Shown piece after piece: positions 14,647 to 23,416 of a stretch of DNA of 32,067 nt. The stretch lies in NCBI GenBank assembly GCA_031277035.1, contig JAISLY010000025.1:1-32067 (forward strand), in the 5' to 3' direction. The position numbers and the translations under genes were made by a program. Positions within the stretch are counted from its first letter, which is position 1, and every line of letters starts with the position of its first letter. The notes below the pieces were generated by a model. That model ran no database searches. It saw only the letters and a program-made list of their open reading frames with translations, and was not told where the DNA came from. The stretch is from Coriobacteriales bacterium (GTDB lineage: Bacteria > Actinomycetota > Coriobacteriia > Coriobacteriales > UBA8131).

Positions 14647-16578
14647 TCAGCCGAGGCGCAGGCCGACTTCCTTGAGCTGTCGCGCTGAGACCTGCGCCGG
14701 GGCGCCCGTCAGAGGATCTGAGCCACTTGAGGTCTTGGGGAAGGCGATGACATCGCGAATGGAGCTGTGCCCGCCAAGCAGCATCGCAAGGCGGTCGAGA
14801 CCAAGGGCGATACCCCCATGCGGCGGTGCGCCGAATTCCAGGGCCTCGAGCAGAAAACCGAACTGCTCAAAAGCCTCTTCCCTGGTAAATCCCAGAACCT
14901 CAAAAACGCGCAGCTGCTGTTCGGCGTTATGAATACGCAGGGTACCGCCGCCAATCTCATAGCCATCCATCACAAGGTCATAGGAATAGGAGCCGCAGGC
15001 AAGCGGGTCGCTCTGAAGCAGGTCAATATCCTCGTCCCTGATGCGGGTGAAGGGATGGTGGTTGGCAACGTAGCGCTTCTCGTCGGCGTCATAGCGAAAC
15101 ATTGGAAAGTCGGTGACCCACAGCAGCTTATGGCAGCTGCGCTCGACGCCAAGCAGGTCGGCGAGATACAGGCGCACGGCAGAAAGCGCCGCGCTGACCG
15201 TCTCAATATCGCCGGCGCCAAACAGGACCAGGTCGCCATCGGCAATCTTGAGCTCAAAACGCAGGGCCTCAAGCTCTTCATCCGTAAAGAACTTGACGAT
15301 TGGCGACTTGACCTCGCCAGAAGCGGTAAAGACGATCCAGGCCATACCCTGTGCGCCGTGCTCTGTTGCGACTGCGGCAATCTTGTCAATCTCGCCACGG
15401 CTCAGACCGCCCGCTCCCTTTGCATTGATGGCCTTGACCACCCCGCCCGCTTTGACGGCCGAGGAGAAGACCTGAAAGCCACTCGTGGCAACGATGCGCG
15501 AGATGTCCACGAGTTCAAGCCCAAAGCGCGTATCGGGGCGGTCGTTGCCAAAGCGCGCCAGCGCCTCGGCATAGCTCATCCGTTGCAGGGGAAAGGTATG
15601 TTCGAGGCCAACTGCCCCAAACACCTCAGCCATGACCTCCTCCATGAGGTCCATGACGTCGCTTTCCTCGATGAAACTCATCTCCACGTCGAGCTGCGTG
15701 AACTCCGGCTGCCGGTCGGCTCGCAGATCCTCGTCGCGAAAACAGCGTGCAATCTGATAATAGCGCTCAAGACCTGCCACCATCAAAAGCTGTTTGAAGA
15801 GTTGCGGGCTTTGGGGCAGCGCGTAGAAGCTGCCTGCGCTGGTGCGGCTCGCAACGAGGAAGTCGCGGGCGCCCTCCGGGGTTGATCGGCCGAGAATGGG
15901 CGTCTCGACCTCGATAAAGCCGCGGGCGACAAGGGCGGCGTGAAGGGCCGCGGTCACCCGGGAACGCAGGCGCAGGGAGGCCAGCATCTCGGGACGGCGA
16001 ATGTCGAGATAGCGCCAGCGCAGGCGCGTCAGCTCATCGGTCTCGATGCCATCCTCCAGGGAGAAGGGCGGAGTTTTTGAGGTGTTGAGCACCTCAACGA
16101 AAGACAAGACCACCTCGACCTCTCCGGTCGGCATGCTCGCATTGACCGTGCCCTCGGGGCGGGCACGCACCGTACCTTCGACCAGGAGAACCCATTCGGG
16201 GCGCATGCGCTCCCCGAGTTCGAAGAATGCGGGCGCAAGGAGCTCGGGGTCGAAGACCAGCTGCGTAATGCCCGCGCGATCGCGCAGGTCGACAAAAATC
16301 AGGCCGCCGTGGTCGCGACGGTGGCCGACCCAGCCGGTCAGGGTCACGCGCGCGCCGATGGCGGCGGCGGTCAGCTCTCCGCAGGTATGCGAGTGCATAC
16401 AGTGTGCGTTTGCCAGGGCGGGGTCAGGCGCGGGCGCGGCGGCCGGGGTGGGCGCGGTGGGCGCGGGCGACGCGGTCGACGTGGGCGCGGTGGGCGCGGG
16501 CGTGGCGGCCGGGGCGGGCGCGGCCGAAGCAGACGCGGTGGTGGTCGGAGGGGTGGATGTGTGGGGGGTGGTGGTCAT
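14647..16578 (-). CDS. aspS: Aspartyl-tRNA synthetase with low-complexity N-terminal extension
   Basis: 643 residues, class II synthetase charging tRNA-Asp. After about 50 residues of Pro/Ala/Thr-rich sequence come the OB-fold anticodon domain (GWVGHRRDHGGLIFVDLRDR), RYLDIRRPEM, the catalytic PQSPQLFKQLLMV, CFRDEDLRADRQPEF, the bacterial GAD-type insertion, and motif 3 GGIALGLDRLAMLL. His90 in RRDHGG is the residue found in non-discriminating bacterial AspRS (discriminating E. coli has Leu), suggesting that it also charges tRNA-Asn for the amidotransferase route. ATG 16578 overlaps the hisS stop as ATGA. An alternative start inside the Pro/Ala region cannot be excluded. Confidence 0.94.
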   Translation of the reverse strand: MTTTPHTSTPPTTTASASAAPAPAATPAPTAPTSTASPAPTAPTPAAAPAPDPALANAHCMHSHTCGELTAAAIGARVTLTGWVGHRRDHGGLIFVDLRDRAGITQLVFDPELLAPAFFELGERMRPEWVLLVEGTVRARPEGTVNASMPTGEVEVVLSFVEVLNTSKTPPFSLEDGIETDELTRLRWRYLDIRRPEMLASLRLRSRVTAALHAALVARGFIEVETPILGRSTPEGARDFLVASRTSAGSFYALPQSPQLFKQLLMVAGLERYYQIARCFRDEDLRADRQPEFTQLDVEMSFIEESDVMDLMEEVMAEVFGAVGLEHTFPLQRMSYAEALARFGNDRPDTRFGLELVDISRIVATSGFQVFSSAVKAGGVVKAINAKGAGGLSRGEIDKIAAVATEHGAQGMAWIVFTASGEVKSPIVKFFTDEELEALRFELKIADGDLVLFGAGDIETVSAALSAVRLYLADLLGVERSCHKLLWVTDFPMFRYDADEKRYVANHHPFTRIRDEDIDLLQSDPLACGSYSYDLVMDGYEIGGGTLRIHNAEQQLRVFEVLGFTREEAFEQFGFLLEALEFGAPPHGGIALGLDRLAMLLGGHSSIRDVIAFPKTSSGSDPLTGAPAQVSARQLKEVGLRLG

Positions 16579-17918
16579 GGCACAAGCCTTTCAACGAGGT
16601 TCTCCAAAGCGACCAGGGCCTCCTCGCGGGTGGCCATGTCGCGCAGTCTGATTGTCTTATCGGCCAGCTCATCGGGCCCGAGGATGCCAACAAAGGCCGC
16701 CTGGATTTTATCGGCGAGCCTGAACTGGGATTTGAGCGAGCGTCCCTGATGGTCCATCTCGACCGGTATCCCCGCATCGCGCAGGTCAAGCGCAAGCTCA
16801 AAGGCCGCCTGACGCGCCTGATCGTCAACGGTCGCCAGGAAGATTCGCACACGGGGCAGCGCAAAGACCGCGCCGCCTCCCTCACACTCCCCTCCCGCCG
16901 CCTTCTCCTCCTCAAGGGCCTGCAGCGCAAGGAGGATGCGTTCAAAGCCGACCGCGAAGCCAAGACCCGGAGTCGGTTTGCCCCCAAAGACCTCGATAAG
17001 ACGGTCGTAGCGCCCTCCCCCACCAAGGGCATTCTGAGCGCCGAGCCCCTGGATGGCCTGCACCTCAAAGACCGTTCGTGTGTAGTAATCCAGGCCACGA
17101 ACCAGACGCGGGTCCTCCTCGTAGGCAATCCCCGCCGCGTCCAGATAGGCCAAAACGGCGTCATAGTGGCCGCGGCAGTCTGCACACAGCACATCGGTGA
17201 TGCGCGGAGCGTCCGCCATCACCGCCTGGCAGCTCTCAGACTTGCAGTCAAAGGCCCGCAGGGGGTTGGTATCGGCCCGGCGCACGCAGTCCGCGCACAG
17301 CACATCGGCGTGGGCGAGGATATAGTCGCGCACCTGGGCCCGATAGGCCGGACGGCAGACGTCGTCTCCCATCGAATTGAGCAGCAGTCGCATCCGCTCA
17401 CGCGGGATGCCCAGTGCGGAGAAAAAGCGCATCAGCATGACGATGACCTCGGCATCCGCACTCGGTTCGGCCGCGCCCAGGCACTCCGCGCCAATCTGGC
17501 GAAACTCGCGATAGCGGCCCTTCTGCGGACGCTCATGGCGAAACATCGCCCCCGCGTAGACAAACTTTACCGTCGCTGCCCCTGGTGGCAGAAGGTTATG
17601 CTGGACAAGGGCGCGCGCCACACCCGCCGTCTGCTCGGGGCGCAGGGCAAGCATCTCGCTGGTGCGAGGCGGCACATCGCCCGCAAGGACGGCGCTCAGG
17701 CCTCGCTGCGAGAGTGCGAGGTACATCTCCTTGCCAACCACATCGGTCGCATCGCCAATGCCATGCGTAAAGACCTCAAGATGCTCGAATGTCGGCGTCT
17801 CGATTGGCTGATACCCATAGCGCTCAAAGAGGTCAAAGGCAATCTGCCGGATGGAGTTAAAGGCGTATGCCTGCTCGGGGAGCAGGTCGTAGGTCCCCGG
17901 GGGAGCCTTGAATGCCAT
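16575..17918 (-). CDS. hisS: Histidyl-tRNA synthetase
   Basis: 447 residues, class II synthetase. It starts MAFKAPPGTYDLLPEQAYAF and shows ERYGYQPIETP, RPEQTAGVARALV, the motif 2 region RPQKGRYREFRQIGAECLG, the histidine-specific GLDYYTRTVFEV and GGGGRYDRLIEVFGG, and an anticodon-binding C-terminal domain with GRSLKSQFRLADK. Start 17918 has AAAGG 6 bases upstream; the frame is open to 18014, but that stretch lacks family similarity. It forms a pair with aspS (4-bp overlap), a common bacterial arrangement. Two CxxC-like pairs (CADC twice) lie in the region around residues 190-240 and may be structural. Confidence 0.94.
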   Translation of the reverse strand: MAFKAPPGTYDLLPEQAYAFNSIRQIAFDLFERYGYQPIETPTFEHLEVFTHGIGDATDVVGKEMYLALSQRGLSAVLAGDVPPRTSEMLALRPEQTAGVARALVQHNLLPPGAATVKFVYAGAMFRHERPQKGRYREFRQIGAECLGAAEPSADAEVIVMLMRFFSALGIPRERMRLLLNSMGDDVCRPAYRAQVRDYILAHADVLCADCVRRADTNPLRAFDCKSESCQAVMADAPRITDVLCADCRGHYDAVLAYLDAAGIAYEEDPRLVRGLDYYTRTVFEVQAIQGLGAQNALGGGGRYDRLIEVFGGKPTPGLGFAVGFERILLALQALEEEKAAGGECEGGGAVFALPRVRIFLATVDDQARQAAFELALDLRDAGIPVEMDHQGRSLKSQFRLADKIQAAFVGILGPDELADKTIRLRDMATREEALVALENLVERLVP

Positions 17919-18079
17919 AAGGGGCCTTTCTCGCCGCAGGAAGCGGCAGCGTGAGACGGGTACAACCTGAGTATTGTAACGCAAGTGGCTGGCAGACGCG
18001 CGACGCTTCGCCATTCAAAACACATTCGGAAACGCAGCGGTCAAAAACACGAGCCCACGGCACAGACAGAGCGCGTGCT

Positions 18080-20962
18080 TCAGCCATCCGAGTGAGGGCG
18101 AAGATACTGGCGCAGCAGGGCGACGGTTGCGGCAAGATCGATGGGTTTGCCGAGATGAACGTTCATGCCGGCGGCCAGGCTGTTCTCAATATCCTCAGAA
18201 AAAACGTTTGCCGTCATGGCCACAATCGGCACATCGAGCGCGTGCGGCGTGTTCAGCGCACGGATACGACGGGTTGCCTCGTAGCCATCCATGATGGGCA
18301 TCTGCACATCCATCATGATGATATGGTAACGATCCGGGTCAGCGGCAAACATCTCGACCGCCTCCTGCCCATTGGATGCCTCCTCGATGTTCAGGCCGGA
18401 ATCGGAGAGCAGGGCGTTTACGATCTCGCGGTTTACCTCGATGTCCTCCACCAGAAGCAGGTTAAACCCAGCAAACTCGCCCCGTCTGAGCTCCTCGACC
18501 GGCTCATCGCCCGGCGCCTCCCTGGCGGCGTCTGGTGCGCGCAGAACCCGTATCGTGAAACCAAAGGTCGAGCCGACTCCCTCATCGGAGTCCACCCATA
18601 TCGTGCCGCCCATCAGTTCGACAATCTGCCTGGAGAGCGCAAGGCCAAGACCTGTACCACCGTAGGTGCGAGACGTGCCAACGCTGGCCTGCTGAAAGGA
18701 CTGGAAGAGCTGTGCGCGTTGCTCTTCGGAAATTCCGATGCCCGTGTCCGAAACCAAAAAGCGCAGGGTGCACGGAAGGCCCATCCCAGCGGCGGTGGGT
18801 GTGGCGGGGGCAGGGGCGGCGGATGTGGCGGGGGCAGCGGCGGCGGGGGCGGGGGCGGCGGGTGTGGCGGCGGGGGCGGTGGCGGCCTCGACGATGGCGG
18901 GAGTATCAGCGGCACCAGTGGCCTCGACGATGGCGGGGATATCAGCGGCACCAGTGGCATCAGCAAAACCAGCGCCCAGCTCCTCATCAAGGGAGACCGC
19001 AAGTGAGATATGCCCGCCCTCCGGGGTGAACTTGACCGCGTTTCCGATGAGATTGGTCATCACCTGGGCCAGGCGCAGATCATCGCCATACAGAGTCTCG
19101 GGCACCTCGGCGGCAAGGGTGACCGTAAATATCTGCCGCTTCTCATCTGCCCGGAAGCGCATGACGTTCTCCACACGCTTTACCACGTCCCGAAGCGAAA
19201 AGACGACCTCGGCAAGTTCCAGCTTGCCCGCCTCTATCTTGGACATATCGAGTATGTCGTTGATGACGCCAAGGAGATGCTCGGAGGCCTCCTTGATGCG
19301 CGTGAAGGCGTAATCCTTGCGCTCGCTGTCCTCGGCGCGCTCGCCGATGGCCGTCATACCGATGACGGCGTTGAGCGGTGTGCGTATCTCGTGACTCATG
19401 TTCGCGAGAAAATCGCTTTTCGAACGTGAGGCGGCCTCAGCGATCAGAACCTGCTCCTCAAGCTGGGCCGTTCGTTGACGGACGGTGCTGTCGAGCAGCT
19501 CGTTCATCTGTGCGGTCGCCTCGAAGCTTGAGGCGTAATTGCGCGCCAGCGTAAACGCCATCGCAAGCGTAAGGGCAAAGAAGGTGTAGCGCGTTATCAG
19601 GGTGCCGGTATGCCAGAAGGCAGCGTTGAGAATGTCAAAAAAGGCCGAGAACATGCACAGCGCAAAAAAGAAGATGATGTTGCCAATCATCGTGTCGCGC
19701 ATGCTGTGAAGTATGGTGCGAAACAGGGAGGGCACGCCACTTTGGCCCGAGCGTCCAGCCTCGCCACTTTGGCCCCTGTGGCCCCTGTCGCCCCTGTCGC
19801 CCCCGTGGCCCGCCTCGCCTGTCTCACGTGCCATCCACTCCCCGTGCCGCTGGCTACGAACCTGGCGGATGAAGGGCAGGATGATATCGAAGACGACCAG
19901 ATAGGGCAAAAACAAAACGCCCAGGAATTGCCAGACGCCAAGAAGTTTCTCGGCAAAATAGACCGAGGTGATACATGAGAGGGCAATGAGCAGGACGCAG
20001 AGGACTCCGTAGGCAAGCGTCACTTTGCGAAGACGGTTTAAAACGAGCACCTCGAGGAAGGCTGCCAGGGCAAAGAGAATCAGGTAGAGGGAGGCGTATT
20101 CGAGGCGCTGGGTAATGGCCGTGTCCTCAGCGATGCGGTAGATTGCCGGGCTGCGCGAGAAGAAGTAGACCGCGACGAGAATGGAAAAGACGCCGTACAC
20201 GAGATTGTAGCGTTCGCCCCGTCGCAGCCAGTACAGAAGTACATGGTAGAGGCCCAGGATGATATAGGCGGTGCAAAACGCGATGGTCATGAAGTCGTCG
20301 TTGTGCTGCGCGATGCGGGTATAGTCGCCGAGATAGTAGGGTCCTGTGTAGAACAGTCCCGTATAGGAATAGCTGCTCGCACCAAGGATATGGACGACAA
20401 GGGCGTTATCCCCCTCGAACAAAAGGCGTCGGTCGACCGGAAGCGTAACGCCTCGTTGGCTGCGGTGCGAGGTGATGGTCCCCTGCGAATCGAGATGAAC
20501 CTGTCTGAGGAGCGCCTCGCCGTTGAGATATATCTCCCAGTTATCACCGATACCGGCAAAATAAAGCCCCGGCGTAATCGATTGGCCTGTTGGAGAGAGT
20601 TTATCGAGCGTCTCGCGGTCGAGTTGGAAGGGGATGAAAATCGTGTACTCCTCAACCGGACGGTCGCGCCAGGGATACCAGAAGCTGTACTGCTCGTTCA
20701 TAAGCTCCGGGGTATCCAGCGAAGCAATGGCGATGCTCTCGCCCTGATTGCCCTCTGGCGACACGAAGGCCCAGTCGGTGGTGCTGGGGTCTTTCAGCGA
20801 GACCGAGGCGGGTTCAAAGCCCTTTTTGACATAGACCGGGCAGGTGGTAAAGTCGGTGTAAAACTCAGAGGGGCGAACCTGGCCCGCCAGGCCGACGAAG
20901 AACAGTATCGATACGAACACCACGAAAACAAGCGAAAGCCAGGATGTGAATCGAAGTATCAT
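18080..20962 (-). CDS. Hybrid sensor histidine kinase with 7TMR-DISM-like input and receiver domain
   Basis: About 960 residues. Layout: N-terminal membrane segment, an extracytoplasmic beta-rich domain (about 25-215; GIGDNWEIYLNGE fits DISMED2), seven or so membrane helices (about 220-480), coiled linker, HisKA with SHEIRTPLNAVIGM (His near 524), HATPase with GNAVKFTPEGG, DTGIGI and GGTGLGLALS, then a receiver with LLLVEDIEVN, MMDVQMPIMDGYEATRR, MTAN and GKPID. Two odd inserts occur: a collagen-like Gly/Arg/Asp segment (GDRGDRGHRGQSG) between membrane helices, and an Ala/Pro-rich repeat inside the ATPase domain between the N-box and the G1 box. No partner response regulator with a DNA-binding domain lies nearby. 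Start 20962 follows AGGGGG; the frame is open to 21019. Confidence 0.92.
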   Translation of the reverse strand: MILRFTSWLSLVFVVFVSILFFVGLAGQVRPSEFYTDFTTCPVYVKKGFEPASVSLKDPSTTDWAFVSPEGNQGESIAIASLDTPELMNEQYSFWYPWRDRPVEEYTIFIPFQLDRETLDKLSPTGQSITPGLYFAGIGDNWEIYLNGEALLRQVHLDSQGTITSHRSQRGVTLPVDRRLLFEGDNALVVHILGASSYSYTGLFYTGPYYLGDYTRIAQHNDDFMTIAFCTAYIILGLYHVLLYWLRRGERYNLVYGVFSILVAVYFFSRSPAIYRIAEDTAITQRLEYASLYLILFALAAFLEVLVLNRLRKVTLAYGVLCVLLIALSCITSVYFAEKLLGVWQFLGVLFLPYLVVFDIILPFIRQVRSQRHGEWMARETGEAGHGGDRGDRGHRGQSGEAGRSGQSGVPSLFRTILHSMRDTMIGNIIFFFALCMFSAFFDILNAAFWHTGTLITRYTFFALTLAMAFTLARNYASSFEATAQMNELLDSTVRQRTAQLEEQVLIAEAASRSKSDFLANMSHEIRTPLNAVIGMTAIGERAEDSERKDYAFTRIKEASEHLLGVINDILDMSKIEAGKLELAEVVFSLRDVVKRVENVMRFRADEKRQIFTVTLAAEVPETLYGDDLRLAQVMTNLIGNAVKFTPEGGHISLAVSLDEELGAGFADATGAADIPAIVEATGAADTPAIVEAATAPAATPAAPAPAAAAPATSAAPAPATPTAAGMGLPCTLRFLVSDTGIGISEEQRAQLFQSFQQASVGTSRTYGGTGLGLALSRQIVELMGGTIWVDSDEGVGSTFGFTIRVLRAPDAAREAPGDEPVEELRRGEFAGFNLLLVEDIEVNREIVNALLSDSGLNIEEASNGQEAVEMFAADPDRYHIIMMDVQMPIMDGYEATRRIRALNTPHALDVPIVAMTANVFSEDIENSLAAGMNVHLGKPIDLAATVALLRQYLRPHSDG
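18786..18960. repeat. Low-complexity Ala/Pro repeat insert in the kinase ATPase domain
   Basis: G/C-rich imperfect repeats (GGCGGGGGC-like units, then two 36-bp-like units containing GCCTCGACGATGGCGGG and ATATCAGCGGCACCAGTGG). On the minus strand they encode an ATGAAD(I/T)PAIVEA repeat and an Ala/Pro stretch inserted between the conserved N and G1 boxes. Confidence 0.85.
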
Positions 20963-21068
20963 ATCGCCCCCTTGCCCCCTTGCCCGTCGGCTCTTCCCCA
21001 ATGCACGCCGCAAAAGCAATTCTGCCCGTCAGGCTCCCTCTTCCTGAGCCGCCCGGTGCAGGTTTGAT

Positions 21069-21497
21069 TCAGACCTGAGAAAGGCGAGCCTGCTTCCCCT
21101 CAATCAGTTCCTTGATGCTGACAGAGCTGAGATAGTCTTTCAGGATGCTGTTTGCGCCCTGCCACACCCCATGAAACGGGCAACCATCGTGCCGGTCACA
21201 CCAGTCCCGGTCGTTCGTGCAGACCGCGACGCTGACGGGGCCCTGCACCGCCTCAATCAGGTCGAGGAGGGTCAGCTTCGCCGGGTCGACCGCGAGCATC
21301 ATGCCGCCCTGGGCTCCCCGGACGGCCGTGATAAGGCCTGCGTGCACCAAATCGTGCTGGATGCTGCGCGCGAAGGCATAGGGCATGGTCTGCAAACGGG
21401 CAGCCTCGCGCACGGAGAGCGGCTTACCCTGCGTCTCGGTGAGCGCAGCGATAAGGCGGATTGCATAGTCTGTTCTTCTGGAGATTTCCACGCCCAT
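21069..21497 (-). CDS. Rrf2-family transcriptional regulator with three-Cys cluster motif
   Basis: 142 residues. It has an N-terminal winged helix (EISRRTDYAIRLIAAL, MPYAFARSIQHDL, GLITAVRGAQGGMML) and three cysteines, Cys93, Cys100 and Cys106, spaced C-x6-C-x5-C. This position and spacing match the [2Fe-2S]/[4Fe-4S]-binding cysteines of IscR/NsrR-type regulators. It probably senses iron-sulfur status, nitric oxide or redox and represses or activates nearby genes. No isc/suf genes are present, so the targets are unknown; the neighbours are the degenerate AAA protein upstream (45-bp gap) and the hybrid kinase downstream. The ribosome binding site AAAGGGG is close to ATG 21497. Confidence 0.88.
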   Translation of the reverse strand: MGVEISRRTDYAIRLIAALTETQGKPLSVREAARLQTMPYAFARSIQHDLVHAGLITAVRGAQGGMMLAVDPAKLTLLDLIEAVQGPVSVAVCTNDRDWCDRHDGCPFHGVWQGANSILKDYLSSVSIKELIEGKQARLSQV

Positions 21498-21542
21498 ATA
21501 CCCCTTTCCGAGGTGTCATTCGATCAGATCGTGCTTTGATGG

Positions 21543-23318
21543 TTACGTAAGGCCCTGCTCAAGGTCGCGATAGAGCTGGGCAACCGCTTCGTCCTCAAGC
21601 CGACGATACGTCTCGCTCTCGCGGTCGACGAAGGACGCAAGCTGGACGAGTACTTCTCCAAGACTGACATTGAGTATCTCACCGGAAGCAAGCGAACTGC
21701 GATACGCCTGTTCAACGGCGTTATGCCCCGACATGACAATCTCGTGGCGCGAAAGCCCCTCTGAAAAGCCCGCGAGCTCGGCGATGTCCAGATGAGTAAA
21801 AGAAGGATGGTCAGCGGCAAAGCGCTGCCAGACCTCGCAGCGCTCGGAGGTGGTGGGGCGATCGATGGCGATGCGCTGGACGACGCCAACGAGCGAGCGG
21901 AGCGGCTCAACGAGCGGCTCGGGAGTCGCGGCGGTCACGATCAGAAAAACGCCCGGTTTTCTCAACAGAGTTCGCAGATAACCGGTCATCTCGCCACGCA
22001 AAGACCGCCCGTGCATGCCGCGCCCGTGGCTCTCGATAACGCCGCCGGTGCGCTCCTCGGTACCAAACATCTGCTGGAGGAAGTCGATATTCTCGATCAG
22101 GACGGTGCAGGGGGTCTCAAGCTCCATGATGTCGGGAGGGCCGCCGAGAAAGCCGCGCTTGAAGGGGCCGGCGACTTTGATGGTGCCGCTGCCGTCGGGT
22201 TCCATCTCGATGTCGATGTGCAGAACCGGCCAGCCAATCTCGCCGGCGGTCGCGTGGGCGAAAAAGGCCACGTCGGCACGCGAGGGGCCATGAAAGTAGA
22301 AGGGTTCCGAAAGGGACAGTCCAAAGACGCCGTGCAGCTTGGAGGCCCGCTCGATAAACTCCCGCACCTGTTCAAGCGTGCGAGGGATAAAGCCAAAGCG
22401 CCGCATCTGCGCTATAGCATCATGATAGCCTGCTAGTGCATCGTAGTCCAGACGGTGTTCCCGCACCCGCTGCCTGCTGCCAGATGAGGCAGAGGGGACG
22501 AGCGATTTGGAGGACTTGGAGGATTTGGATGATTTTGCGGAGCCGGGAGCCTTGAGCGCGCCGGGAGGGGCTGGGGGGGCGGGGACGATTGAAGTGTCCT
22601 GAGAAGCCGCGGCGTCGTTGGGGGCGGGGACGCCGGGCGCGGGAGTAGCGCTGGGGGCGGGAGTGGTGGGAGCGCCGGGGGTGGTGGTGGCGCCAGGAGC
22701 GCCGGGGGCGTTGGGGGTGGTGGGAGCGCCGGGTGTGGCGGTGGCGCCAGGAGCGCCGGGGGCGTTGGGGGTGGTGGGTAGGTCCGAATCGGGCGACGTG
22801 CCAAAGTCCTCAGAGGTGTCATACTCAAGCGACGCGCCAAAGTTCTCAGAGATGTCAAAGTCGTCTTCGACCGCTGAGATGTCAAAGGCATCCTCAGCCT
22901 CAAAGGAATCCATGCCGAAGGAGACCATCTGGGAAATCGCCTCTGCCACCGATTCGAGGTCAGCAGGCGAGATACCCATGTCCTCGAGTTGGCTGACCGC
23001 GAGACCCTGCAGACGCAAAACGCCCTGCTCGGTCTGTTCGCTGGTGTTGTAGGGGGCGAGCAGGTCGAAGAGCTCCTCGGCGGTCGGACGGTCCCCCAAA
23101 TCGCAGGCGGCGTCCCAGGCCTTGCGCAGGCCGTCTATGACCCGTCTGGAAAGCATGACCGACCCCTGTTGTTCCATTTCAAAAGCGGCGCAGTACAGGT
23201 GGATGGCAAGACGACCTCGCCCGTCCTTAAAAGCATCGTCCGCCGCATCGAGGATGGCAGAGATGTCCTTGAAGGGGCCATTGATGGATTCGTTGAAAGG
23301 CTCTGGCTCTGGGCTCAT
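21543..23318 (-). CDS. AAA-like protein with degenerate P-loop and collagen-like linker
   Basis: 591 residues, no named family recognised. The N-terminal part (about 1-130) is helical. Acidic repeats follow (FDISAVEDDFDISENF), then a Pro/Gly/Ala/Thr linker (about 180-260) built from an 18-residue repeat and a SKSSKSS run. The C-terminal part (about 310-580) has the order of an AAA module: FYFHGPSRADVAFF where Walker A would be, without GK(S/T); TVLIENIDFL at the Walker B position; GVFLIVTAATPEPLVEPLRS as sensor 1; and a helical lid with AELAGFSEGLSRHEI. It may be an inactive or regulatory AAA protein. Start 23318 follows GGAGAGG by 7 bases. Confidence 0.6.
   Translation of the reverse strand: MSPEPEPFNESINGPFKDISAILDAADDAFKDGRGRLAIHLYCAAFEMEQQGSVMLSRRVIDGLRKAWDAACDLGDRPTAEELFDLLAPYNTSEQTEQGVLRLQGLAVSQLEDMGISPADLESVAEAISQMVSFGMDSFEAEDAFDISAVEDDFDISENFGASLEYDTSEDFGTSPDSDLPTTPNAPGAPGATATPGAPTTPNAPGAPGATTTPGAPTTPAPSATPAPGVPAPNDAAASQDTSIVPAPPAPPGALKAPGSAKSSKSSKSSKSLVPSASSGSRQRVREHRLDYDALAGYHDAIAQMRRFGFIPRTLEQVREFIERASKLHGVFGLSLSEPFYFHGPSRADVAFFAHATAGEIGWPVLHIDIEMEPDGSGTIKVAGPFKRGFLGGPPDIMELETPCTVLIENIDFLQQMFGTEERTGGVIESHGRGMHGRSLRGEMTGYLRTLLRKPGVFLIVTAATPEPLVEPLRSLVGVVQRIAIDRPTTSERCEVWQRFAADHPSFTHLDIAELAGFSEGLSRHEIVMSGHNAVEQAYRSSLASGEILNVSLGEVLVQLASFVDRESETYRRLEDEAVAQLYRDLEQGLT
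22672..22779. repeat. 54-bp tandem repeat x2 in the AAA-like gene
   Basis: Two 54-bp units (22672-22725, 22726-22779), nearly identical. On the minus strand each encodes the 18-residue PNAPGAPGAT(A/T)TPGAPTT, part of a collagen-like linker. The flanking sequence is degenerate repeat of the same kind. Confidence 0.9.
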
Positions 23319-23361
23319 GGTACATCCTCTCCTCGCGTACGCCTCTCTCCATGATAAAGGG

Positions 23362-23387
23362 TCTGGAACATAAATGATAGTTCCAGA
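23362..23387. promoter_or_regulatory. 8-bp perfect inverted repeat upstream of the AAA-like gene
   Basis: TCTGGAAC-N10-GTTCCAGA lies between the rdgB-HAD stop (23417) and the AAA-like start (23318). On the minus strand it is followed by CCCTTTATC, so a weak terminator is possible. The long AT-rich loop also suits an operator with dyad symmetry. Confidence 0.5.
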
Positions 23388-23416
23388 GGGACAATTTGCC
23401 GAATCGTTGCAGAGAA

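Noticed and set aside
16404-17954. 516-codon plus-strand open frame opposite hisS and aspS
   Set aside because: Antisense shadow; both synthetases are complete on the other strand.
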